Below are positions 19,063-26,393 of a DNA stretch of 64,000 nucleotides, piece after piece. Made by a program: the position numbers and the translations under genes. Position 1 is the first letter of the stretch; each line of letters begins with the position of its first letter. The stretch comes from Prolixibacter sp. SD074 (GTDB taxonomy: Bacteria; Bacteroidota; Bacteroidia; Bacteroidales; Prolixibacteraceae). The DNA lies in contig NZ_BLAW01000001.1 of the NCBI RefSeq assembly GCF_009617895.1, forward strand, positions 2,905,001 to 2,969,000, written 5' to 3'. The notes beneath the pieces were generated by a model that was not told where the DNA came from, searched no databases, and saw only the letters and a list, made by a program, of their open reading frames with translations.

Positions 19063-19113
19063 ATGAATTTGAATCAAACGATATGGCTTTGGTGGGGCAC
19101 TTTCCTCTTTTAA
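19063..19113 (+). CDS. trpL1: First trp leader peptide (16 aa)
   Basis: A 17-codon frame encoding MNLNQTIWLWWGTFLF, with three Trp codons within four positions (19084-19095). It lies about 300 bp upstream of trpE and is followed by an antiterminator arm and an intrinsic terminator. This is the standard arrangement for ribosome-mediated attenuation: stalling at the Trp codons when charged tRNA-Trp is scarce lets transcription continue. Confidence 0.85.
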   Translation: MNLNQTIWLWWGTFLF

Positions 19114-19114
19114 A

Positions 19115-19176
19115 AGGCTAAGCTATATTGAATTTAAAAATATGACGGCTTACCTTCTCAACAGGTGAGCCTTTTT
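19115..19176 (+). terminator. First trp attenuator (antiterminator arm plus terminator)
   Basis: The terminator stem is GGCTTACCT (19147-19155) with AGGTGAGCC (19163-19171), followed by TTTTT. AGGCTAAGC at 19115-19123, just after the leader stop codon, can pair with GCTTACCT with a single bulged C, forming the alternative antiterminator. A ribosome that reaches the stop codon would cover this arm; a ribosome stalled at the Trp codons would leave it free. Confidence 0.8.
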
Positions 19177-19196
19177 ATTACCAAAAAAACAAAACG

Positions 19197-19262
19197 ATGA
19201 ATCTGCATACAAACAATAATACCTGGCGTTGGTGGTGGCACCGCAACTTTTTACAACCGTGA
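19197..19262 (+). CDS. trpL2: Second trp leader peptide (21 aa)
   Basis: A 22-codon frame starting MNLHTNNN and containing the core TWRWWWHR: four Trp codons at 19224-19238, three of them consecutive. It begins about 20 bp after the first attenuator's T-tract and is followed by its own terminator. The two peptides share the MNL start and the Trp cluster, suggesting duplication of a whole attenuator unit. Confidence 0.85.
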   Translation: MNLHTNNNTWRWWWHRNFLQP

Positions 19263-19267
19263 AGAGA

Positions 19268-19334
19268 GTGAGCTTGGTATGTAGTAATGCAGAAGAAAGC
19301 GGCTTATCGAATCACGGTAAGCCGTTTTCTTTTT
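19268..19334 (+). terminator. Second trp attenuator (antiterminator arm plus terminator)
   Basis: The terminator stem is CGGCTTATC (19300-19308) with GGTAAGCCG (19316-19324) and one U-G pair, followed by TTTTCTTTTT. GTGAGC at 19268-19273, just after the leader stop, can pair with GCTTAT of the left arm through wobble pairs as an antiterminator. It ends about 35 bp before trpE. Confidence 0.75.
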
Positions 19335-19367
19335 ATACGAGAAATTAAAACATAATCATAAGATATC

Positions 19368-20777
19368 ATGAAGACCATCCAATTCAGTCCACACGTAAAA
19401 GAAATTCTTGCCGACACGGTAACACCGGTCAGTATTTACCTGAAATTACGGGACATTTACCCCAACACACTACTGCTCGAAAGTTCCGATTACCATGGCA
19501 ATGAGAACAGCTATTCATTTATCTGTATCAAGCCGGAGGCAACATTCATGGTCGAGCAAAATACTATCCGGGTAACATATCCCGGCTGCCAGGATGAAAT
19601 CCGGCCAGTGGAAAAACATGGTCAGGTAGCCGACGAGCTGGATGCTTTCTTCCAATCGTGCCGTCCTACCAACGGCCTTCCCAATATTCCGGCCAACGGA
19701 TTGTTTGGGTATGTCAGCTACGATGGCGTTCAGTATTTCGAAACCATCAAATTCAAGAATCCGGTTAAACCGGAATACGCTATCCCGGAAATTCGTTATT
19801 CATTTTACCGGTACATCATCGCCATCAATCATCACATGAATCGCGTCCAACTGATTGAAAATCTTCCGGAAGGTGAAAAAGGATCGCTGGATGAACTGGA
19901 AGGATTGCTGGCAAACCGGAATTATGCCACCTTTACTTTCGGGACACACGGTGACGAAACATCCAATATCACCGACGAAGAATACAAGGAAATGGTCACT
20001 CGCGGTAAAGAACATTGCCACCGCGGCGACGTTTTCCAGATTGTTCTTTCACGGCAATATAACCAACCTTTCCACGGTGACGAATTCAACGTGTACCGTG
20101 CCTTGCGGAACATCAATCCGTCACCCTACCTGTTCTATTTCGATTACGGCGATTACAAAATCTTCGGCTCCTCGCCTGAAGCGCAGTTGCAAATCAAGGA
20201 GCGGAAAGTTTCCATTAATCCCATTGCCGGCACATTCCGGCGCACAGGCGATGATGAGCAGGATCGGAAACTGGCCAAAAAACTGGCAGCCGACCCGAAA
20301 GAGAATGCCGAACACGTGATGTTGGTCGACCTCGCCCGTAACGATTTAAGTCGTAATGCGGAAAATGTGGAAGTGGAACAATTCCGTGAAGTTCAATACT
20401 ACTCGCATGTCATTCATCTCGTCTCAAAGGTGTCAGGCTATCTTCCCGAAAACAGCAATGCGTTCCGGGTCAACGGCGACTCCTTTCCGGCCGGAACCTT
20501 ATCCGGCGCACCAAAATACCGTGCCATGGAACTGATTGACCAGTACGAAAACCAAAACCGTGGTTATTACGGCGGATGCATAGGTTACATCGGTTTCGAC
20601 AACCATTTTAACCACGCCATCATGATTCGCTCGTTTTTGAGTAAAAATACTACCCTATTTTACCAGGCTGGTGCAGGCATTGTCTCCGAATCGAACGAAG
20701 AAAATGAGTTGCAGGAAGTGGGTAACAAACTGGCTGCCTTGAAGAAAGCCATCCAGCAGGCCCATAAAATCCAATAA
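19368..20777 (+). CDS. trpE: Anthranilate synthase component I
   Basis: Chorismate to anthranilate, first committed step of tryptophan synthesis (469 aa). The chorismate-binding C-terminal half shows PFHGDEFNVYRALRNINPSP, SPE in GSSPEAQLQIKERK, GTFRRTGDD and the diagnostic FPAGTLSGAPKYRAME. The N-terminal LLESSDYHGNENSYS matches the LLESxxxxxxxxxS pattern of tryptophan feedback sites, so the enzyme is probably inhibited by Trp. First gene of trpEGDCFBA, under the double attenuator. Confidence 0.97.
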   Translation: MKTIQFSPHVKEILADTVTPVSIYLKLRDIYPNTLLLESSDYHGNENSYSFICIKPEATFMVEQNTIRVTYPGCQDEIRPVEKHGQVADELDAFFQSCRPTNGLPNIPANGLFGYVSYDGVQYFETIKFKNPVKPEYAIPEIRYSFYRYIIAINHHMNRVQLIENLPEGEKGSLDELEGLLANRNYATFTFGTHGDETSNITDEEYKEMVTRGKEHCHRGDVFQIVLSRQYNQPFHGDEFNVYRALRNINPSPYLFYFDYGDYKIFGSSPEAQLQIKERKVSINPIAGTFRRTGDDEQDRKLAKKLAADPKENAEHVMLVDLARNDLSRNAENVEVEQFREVQYYSHVIHLVSKVSGYLPENSNAFRVNGDSFPAGTLSGAPKYRAMELIDQYENQNRGYYGGCIGYIGFDNHFNHAIMIRSFLSKNTTLFYQAGAGIVSESNEENELQEVGNKLAALKKAIQQAHKIQ

Positions 20778-20795
20778 TCCCGAAAAAGTCAGAAG

Positions 20796-21362
20796 ATGAA
20801 GATATTAGTTATCGATAATTACGATTCATTCACCTACAACCTGGTGCACGCACTCCGAAAATTTGAGGGAGTAACGGTTATTGTGAAGCGGAATGATGAA
20901 ATTGACCTGCCGGAGTTGAATGAATACGATAAAATCGTCCTCTCTCCCGGCCCGGGAATTCCGGAAGAAGCTGGACAGATGCCGGAAATCATTAAAACCT
21001 ATACCGGAAAGAAACCGTTTCTCGGGGTATGTCTTGGACATCAGGCTATTGCCGAAGGCTTTGGCGCCGGGATGAAAAACATGGACAAAGTGTTACACGG
21101 TGTGTCAACCCCAATTATCCAGATTAATCAATCGTATCTTTTCAACGGTGTCCCGGAGAACTTCAATGCCGGAAGATACCACTCATGGATAGTGGAAAGA
21201 GAAAATCTTCCTGAAGAATTGGAAATTACGTGCGAGGATGAGCAAGGCCGCATCATGGCCTTTCAGCATAAGACTTACGATATGGTTGGCGTGCAGTTTC
21301 ACCCCGAATCGGTCTTAACACCTATGGGAATGAAAATTCTGGAAAACTGGATTAACCATTAA
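20796..21362 (+). CDS. trpG: Anthranilate synthase component II, glutamine amidotransferase
   Basis: Class I amidotransferase (188 aa) that supplies ammonia from glutamine to TrpE. It begins with the typical KILVIDNYDSFTYNLVH. The oxyanion loop is SPGPGIPEEAG, the nucleophile Cys lies in FLGVCLGHQAIAE, and the His/Glu pair is in VQFHPESV. TrpG stands alone and is not fused to TrpD as in enteric bacteria. It lies 18 bp after trpE. Confidence 0.97.
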   Translation: MKILVIDNYDSFTYNLVHALRKFEGVTVIVKRNDEIDLPELNEYDKIVLSPGPGIPEEAGQMPEIIKTYTGKKPFLGVCLGHQAIAEGFGAGMKNMDKVLHGVSTPIIQINQSYLFNGVPENFNAGRYHSWIVERENLPEELEITCEDEQGRIMAFQHKTYDMVGVQFHPESVLTPMGMKILENWINH

Positions 21363-21384
21363 CTCACTGACAAAAAACACAAGC

Positions 21385-22380
21385 ATGAAAGAGATACTCA
21401 ATTACCTGTTCGAATATAAAAAACTCACCAGTGAACAGGCCGAAGCCATTCTTCTGGAAATCACGGAAGGGAAATATACCGATGCTGAAATTGCGGCTTT
21501 CATCACCGTCTTCAACATGCGGACCATCAGCATCGAAGAGCTGGACGGTTTTCGCAATGCACTGTTGGTAACACGCATACCGGTTGACTTCTCCGATTTT
21601 GAAACCATCGATTTGTGCGGGACCGGTGGAGATGGAAAAGACACGTTCAACATTTCCACCTTATCGGCCTTTGTGGTCGCAGGAGCCGGGGCCAAAGTAG
21701 CCAAACACGGTAACTATGGTGCGTCATCAAGCTGTGGCTCTTCCAATGTAATGGAACACCTGGGCTACCGCTTTAGCAACGATGCCGACCGGCTGCGAAA
21801 TGAACTCGACGGCTGTGGAATCACTTTTCTGCATGCTCCGCTGTTTAACCCGGCAATGAAAAACGTGGCGCCGGTACGTCGCGCGCTCCGGCTCAAAACC
21901 TTTTTCAACATGCTGGGCCCGATGGTGAACCCCAGTCAACCGAAGAACCAAATGGTCGGCGTTTTCAGTCTGGAGATAGGCCGCATGTACAGTTATTTAT
22001 ACCAAAAATCAGACAAGAACTTTTGTATACTGCACAGCCTCGACGGTTACGACGAAATTTCCCTTACGGGCGAATTCAAGATGCAAACCAATTACGTCGA
22101 CCGACTATTGAGTCCTTCAGACATCGGTTTACCGAAAGTAAAACCTGAAGAACTGGCCAGCAGCGGTGATATTCCGGGCACGGCAAAAATTTTCACCAGT
22201 GTGTTGAACGGCAATGGCACTGAAGCACAAAATTCGGCTGTCATCGCCAACTCAGCGATGGCACTGCATTGTGTTGAACCAAAGAAAAGCATTGAGCAAT
22301 GCATTGAGGAAGCCCGTTCGTCCCTTGCCGGGAAAAAGGCGTTGAAAGTATTTACCCAATTGATGGAGATCCAGAAATGA
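21385..22380 (+). CDS. trpD: Anthranilate phosphoribosyltransferase
   Basis: Transfers phosphoribose from PRPP to anthranilate (331 aa). The PRPP loop GTGGDGKDTFNIST and the anthranilate/PRPP motif KHGNYGASSSCGSSNVMEHLG are intact, as is RRALRLKTFFNMLGPMVNP. The stop overlaps the start of trpC by ATGA, indicating translational coupling. Confidence 0.97.
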   Translation: MKEILNYLFEYKKLTSEQAEAILLEITEGKYTDAEIAAFITVFNMRTISIEELDGFRNALLVTRIPVDFSDFETIDLCGTGGDGKDTFNISTLSAFVVAGAGAKVAKHGNYGASSSCGSSNVMEHLGYRFSNDADRLRNELDGCGITFLHAPLFNPAMKNVAPVRRALRLKTFFNMLGPMVNPSQPKNQMVGVFSLEIGRMYSYLYQKSDKNFCILHSLDGYDEISLTGEFKMQTNYVDRLLSPSDIGLPKVKPEELASSGDIPGTAKIFTSVLNGNGTEAQNSAVIANSAMALHCVEPKKSIEQCIEEARSSLAGKKALKVFTQLMEIQK

Positions 22381-23165
22381 CAGTCCTTGACGAAATAGTA
22401 GCCAACCGGAAAAAGGAAGTTGCCGAGGTGAAAAAACACGTTTCCCTGGAAGACCTGAAAAAACAGATCCCTTCCAACCGAAAAGCAAACTCACTAAAGG
22501 AACGGCTACTGAATCCGGAATCTTCAGGAATAATTGCGGAATTTAAGCGTAAGTCACCCTCCAAAGGCACCATCAATAATAAAGTTTCCCCCGAGTTTGT
22601 CACTAAAGGCTACACTACAGCCGGAGCCAGTGGTATTTCGGTGCTAACAGACAAAACCTATTTCGGCGGAAGCCTGGACGACTTCGCGAAAGCAAGAGAA
22701 GCCAATCCGGACACACCGATGCTGCGCAAAGATTTCATGGTAGACGAATACCAGATTTACGAGGCATGTGTCACAAAAGCCGACCTCATTCTGCTGATTG
22801 CTGCCGTATTGCAAAAGGAAGAAATCGAGCGCTTTACCACACTGGCACACAAACTGGGACTGGAAGTGCTACTTGAGTTACACGCCGAGGAAGAACTGCA
22901 AAAGGTCGATCCGCGCGTCGATTTGATTGGCGTCAACAACCGAAACCTGAAAGATTTCACGGTCGACCTGGAACATTCCATCCGGATGTTGGCAAAACTT
23001 CCCGCGGAAGCAGTAAAAGTTGCCGAAAGTGGCATCAGCGGGCCGGCTACCGTAGATTATCTCCGCGAAAGCGGTTTTCACGGTTTCTTAATGGGCGAGA
23101 ATTTCATGAAACAGGAACATCCGGCAGAAGCCTGCCGGGAATTCATAAATCAACTAAAACGATGA
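22377..23165 (+). CDS. trpC: Indole-3-glycerol phosphate synthase
   Basis: Closes the indole ring from CdRP (262 aa, TIM barrel). Catalytic elements are EFKRKSPSKG near the N-terminal third, ASGISVLTDKTYFGGS, LRKDFMVDEYQIYEA (catalytic Lys in RKDF), LIGVNNRNLKDF and VAESGISGP. It is separate from trpF, unlike the fused enteric enzyme, and overlaps it by ATGA. Confidence 0.97.
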   Translation: MTVLDEIVANRKKEVAEVKKHVSLEDLKKQIPSNRKANSLKERLLNPESSGIIAEFKRKSPSKGTINNKVSPEFVTKGYTTAGASGISVLTDKTYFGGSLDDFAKAREANPDTPMLRKDFMVDEYQIYEACVTKADLILLIAAVLQKEEIERFTTLAHKLGLEVLLELHAEEELQKVDPRVDLIGVNNRNLKDFTVDLEHSIRMLAKLPAEAVKVAESGISGPATVDYLRESGFHGFLMGENFMKQEHPAEACREFINQLKR

Positions 23166-23824
23166 AAATTAAAGTATGCGGGATGCGGGAGACGGAAAAT
23201 ATCCGTCAGTTGGTAGAGCTTGGCCCTGACTATATTGGTTTTATTTTTTACCCGAAATCAAAACGGTATGTAAGCGAACAGATCGCTCCCGAGGCCGTCG
23301 AATTAGTCCCGGCCTTTATTCAAAAAGTGGGTGTTTTTGTGGATGAGCCATTCGAATCACTGCTCGAACAGTTCCGGAACAATAAGCTCGAACTTGTCCA
23401 ACTCCACGGCAATGAACTGCCCGAATATAGCGCCCGGCTGAAACAACTGGGGATTCCCGTCATTAAAGTTTTTAGCATAGGCAACGACTTTGATTTTGCG
23501 GTGACGGAACCATATGCCGGAAACTGCGATTTCTTCCTGCTCGACACCAAAGGCGAAAAACCGGGTGGCACCGGTCAGAAATTCAACTGGCAGTTACTGG
23601 ATGCATATAAGGGAGAAACACCGTTTTTCCTGAGTGGTGGTATTAGTTCCGCTGATGCCGAAATCATCAGCAATCTTCAGCACCCAAAACTTTACGGGGT
23701 GGATGTGAACAGTGGTTTTGAAACTGAACCGGCGTTAAAAAACATTGAAGCGCTCAAACGGTTCATCGCCACCATCCGCGAGAACAGTACGGCTTCAAAT
23801 AAATCTTATCCCGATTATCTATAA
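23162..23824 (+). CDS. trpF: Phosphoribosylanthranilate isomerase
   Basis: Amadori rearrangement of PRA to CdRP (220 aa, TIM barrel). The catalytic Cys is in IKVCGMRETENI, the catalytic Asp in FLLDTKGEKPGGTGQKFNW, and the phosphate loops are FFLSGGIS and YGVDVNSGFE. Translationally coupled to trpC by overlap. Confidence 0.96.
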   Translation: MKIKVCGMRETENIRQLVELGPDYIGFIFYPKSKRYVSEQIAPEAVELVPAFIQKVGVFVDEPFESLLEQFRNNKLELVQLHGNELPEYSARLKQLGIPVIKVFSIGNDFDFAVTEPYAGNCDFFLLDTKGEKPGGTGQKFNWQLLDAYKGETPFFLSGGISSADAEIISNLQHPKLYGVDVNSGFETEPALKNIEALKRFIATIRENSTASNKSYPDYL

Positions 23825-23850
23825 CGAATACAGGAAATAAAACAGATATC

Positions 23851-25038
23851 ATGAATTATCATGTCGATCAGAATGGCTATTACGGACAGTTTGGCGGGGC
23901 ATTCATCCCGGAAATGATGTATCCGAATGTAGATGAGCTCCGAAAACGTTACCTGGAAATTATCGATAGTGAAGAATTCCGGAAGGAGTATACCGACTTG
24001 CTCCGCGATTACGTCGGAAGGCCTTCACCGCTTTACTATTCGAACCGGTTATCGGAGCAATATGGCACACAAATTTATCTCAAACGGGAAGATTTGAACC
24101 ATACCGGTTCGCATAAAATCAATAATACCGTTGGTCAAATTTTACTGGCAAAACGGTTAGGAAAACATCGCATCATTGCTGAAACCGGAGCCGGTCAGCA
24201 CGGTGTGGCTACCGCGACAGTCTGCGCCCGCGAAGGGTTGCAATGCATTGTTTATATGGGGGCCCTCGATGTATCGCGGCAAGCACCCAACGTAGAGAAG
24301 ATGAAAATGCTTGGCGCAGAAGTCCGTCCGGTTTACAGCGGCAACCAAACATTGAAAGATGCGACCAACGAGGCCATCCGCGATTGGATCAATCATCCGG
24401 AAGACACGCACTACATTATCGGTTCCGTAGTCGGCCCACATCCCTATCCCGACATGGTCGCCCGTTTCCAGGCTATCATCAGCCAGGAAATGCGGCAACA
24501 ACTAAAAGAGAAAACCGGCAATGAACTGCCCAATGCTGTCATCGCATGTATGGGCGGAGGAAGTAATGCAGCCGGTGCTTTCTATCACTTTCTGAATGAC
24601 GGAGAAGTGAAACTGATTGCTGTGGAAGCAGCCGGGAAAGGAGTTGATACTGGCGAATCAGCCGCGACTACCGCACTCGGCAAGACCGGTGTACTTCACG
24701 GCAGTAAAAGTTTACTGATGCAAACAGAAGACGGACAAGTGACTGAGCCGTATTCTATCTCTGCCGGGCTCGATTATCCGGGCATCGGGCCAATGCACGC
24801 CAACCTGTATGAAACCCGCCGCGCAAAATTTATGAGCGCAACCGATGAAGAAACACTGGAAGCCGCATACAACCTAACGGAGAAAGAAGGGATCATTCCT
24901 GCGTTGGAATCAGCGCATGCACTGGCCGCTTTGGAGAAACTAAAATTTGCTTCCGGCGAAGTAGTGGTTGTGAACATCTCGGGCCGTGGCGACAAGGATA
25001 TGGAAACTTACCTGAAGCATTTTCACGCAAAGCATTAG
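23851..25038 (+). CDS. trpB: Tryptophan synthase beta chain
   Basis: PLP enzyme joining indole and serine (395 aa). Both the N-terminal GYYGQFGGAFIPEMMYPN and the PLP lysine in LKREDLNHTGSHKINN are typical. The phosphate-binding loop is CMGGGSNAAGAF, and LDYPGIGPMHANL and the C-terminal NISGRGDKDMETY are present. It is TrpB1-type, working with the TrpA encoded next. Confidence 0.98.
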   Translation: MNYHVDQNGYYGQFGGAFIPEMMYPNVDELRKRYLEIIDSEEFRKEYTDLLRDYVGRPSPLYYSNRLSEQYGTQIYLKREDLNHTGSHKINNTVGQILLAKRLGKHRIIAETGAGQHGVATATVCAREGLQCIVYMGALDVSRQAPNVEKMKMLGAEVRPVYSGNQTLKDATNEAIRDWINHPEDTHYIIGSVVGPHPYPDMVARFQAIISQEMRQQLKEKTGNELPNAVIACMGGGSNAAGAFYHFLNDGEVKLIAVEAAGKGVDTGESAATTALGKTGVLHGSKSLLMQTEDGQVTEPYSISAGLDYPGIGPMHANLYETRRAKFMSATDEETLEAAYNLTEKEGIIPALESAHALAALEKLKFASGEVVVVNISGRGDKDMETYLKHFHAKH

Positions 25039-25066
25039 ATGAACATCGAAACGAAAGATTAACAAG

Positions 25067-25855
25067 ATGGAAAATCGCATCAATCAGCTTTTCAAAGAGA
25101 AGCGAAACAACATATTATCGGTTTATTTCACGGCCGGTTATCCCAATCTTCAGGATACGGAAGAAATAATTGTTGAACTGGAGAAAAGTGGGGCAGATCT
25201 GATAGAAATAGGAATTCCATTTTCTGATCCGGTAGCCGACGGACCAACTATTCAGAAAAGCTCGGACAAGGCATTGAAAAATGGCATGTCGATGAAATTA
25301 CTTTTCGGGCAGCTGAAAGATATTCGCCAGAAGGTAAAACTGCCCCTGGTACTGATGGGCTATTTTAATAATGTGCTGCAATACGGCGTAGAAGATTTCT
25401 GCCGGAAGGCAAATGAAATTGGAGTTGATGGTATCATTTTGCCCGACCTGCCGCTGGAAGTGTACGAAAACGAATACCGAAACTTTTTTGAGCAAAATAA
25501 CCTTCGGAACATTTTCCTCATTACACCCCGAACCAGCGACGCGCGTATCCGGAAAATCGATGATCTTTCCAGCGGATTTATCTATATGGTTTCCTCATCA
25601 TCGACTACGGGTGCAAAGTCGAGCGTAACCAAACAGCAGGAATCCTACTTTAAACGGATCAAGGAGATGAACCTGAAGAATCCCCGCCTGGTCGGATTTG
25701 GTATTTCGGACAACACAACTTTTGTTAATTCGTGCCGTTATAGTAATGGCGCCATTGTGGGCAGTGCCTTCATCAAGGCACTTTCGAACGAAGGTCCTAT
25801 TTCGCAGAACGTGAAAAAGTTCGTTGATTTTATTCGTCTTCCGGAAGAAAATTAG
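25067..25855 (+). CDS. trpA: Tryptophan synthase alpha chain
   Basis: Cleaves indole-3-glycerol phosphate to indole for TrpB (262 aa). The catalytic Glu lies in DLIEIGIPFSDPVADGPTIQ, the catalytic Asp in GVDGIILPDLPLE, and the phosphate loops in GFGISDN and GAIVGSAFIKAL. Last gene of the trp operon. No strong terminator is seen directly after it; the next clear one is at 26345, past a small gene. Confidence 0.97.
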   Translation: MENRINQLFKEKRNNILSVYFTAGYPNLQDTEEIIVELEKSGADLIEIGIPFSDPVADGPTIQKSSDKALKNGMSMKLLFGQLKDIRQKVKLPLVLMGYFNNVLQYGVEDFCRKANEIGVDGIILPDLPLEVYENEYRNFFEQNNLRNIFLITPRTSDARIRKIDDLSSGFIYMVSSSSTTGAKSSVTKQQESYFKRIKEMNLKNPRLVGFGISDNTTFVNSCRYSNGAIVGSAFIKALSNEGPISQNVKKFVDFIRLPEEN

Positions 25856-26002
25856 ATGCCCGGGAAAACAGCTTTGAGTCGAAAAATGAGATTGTTAAAA
25901 TAAATTAAAAGCTGTTATTGCATACCTGATTTTCGGATCTGATTTGGTATATTGAGGAAGAGAATGAAAATTCTGAGCACGTTCTTTTAAAATTGATAGA
26001 CT

Positions 26003-26200
26003 ATGATGGAATACGCAAAAGTAATCTTACCGAAGGTAAGTTTCAGTCACGAGCTTTTCGAGAAAGAGTTGCTGAAATGCATTGGCTGGACGAATGGCAA
26101 TGGAAAGGAATTGGAAGAATTAAGAGATTGGTGTTATGATCAATTTGGAACCATCTATCCGGATATTCTGGACGATGCCTTTTCGGACGTTGCAGCCTGA
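26003..26200 (+). CDS. Small protein of unknown function (65 aa)
   Basis: Soluble, acidic and Trp-containing (YAKVILPKVSFSHELFEKEL, then a helical LEELRDWCYDQFGTIYPD). I believe similar small proteins occur in other Bacteroidota, but I know no function. It has a reasonable ATG at 26003 about 150 bp after trpA and is followed by a strong terminator. Confidence 0.55.
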   Translation: MMEYAKVILPKVSFSHELFEKELLKCIGWTNGNGKELEELRDWCYDQFGTIYPDILDDAFSDVAA

Positions 26201-26344
26201 TAACATTCCCATCAGCTTTACCTGTTTTAAAATTTTCGCCCGTTCTAACGGATAACAAAGCAGCATTTCCTTTTACAGTTGTTTTCCTCGAACATTCAGG
26301 AAGTGCGCCAGCCGAAAGAATACGGCTACAATAACCTTAAAAAA

Positions 26345-26373
26345 AGAGGTTCTCCGAAAGGGAACCTCTTTTT
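26345..26373 (+). terminator. Bidirectional terminator before nrdJ
   Basis: AGAGGTTC and GAACCTCT form a perfect 8-bp stem followed by TTTTT; the minus strand also has a T-run after the stem. It separates the 65-aa gene from the convergent ribonucleotide reductase gene. Confidence 0.8.
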
Positions 26374-26393
26374 ACATTTATGAACATTTGCGT

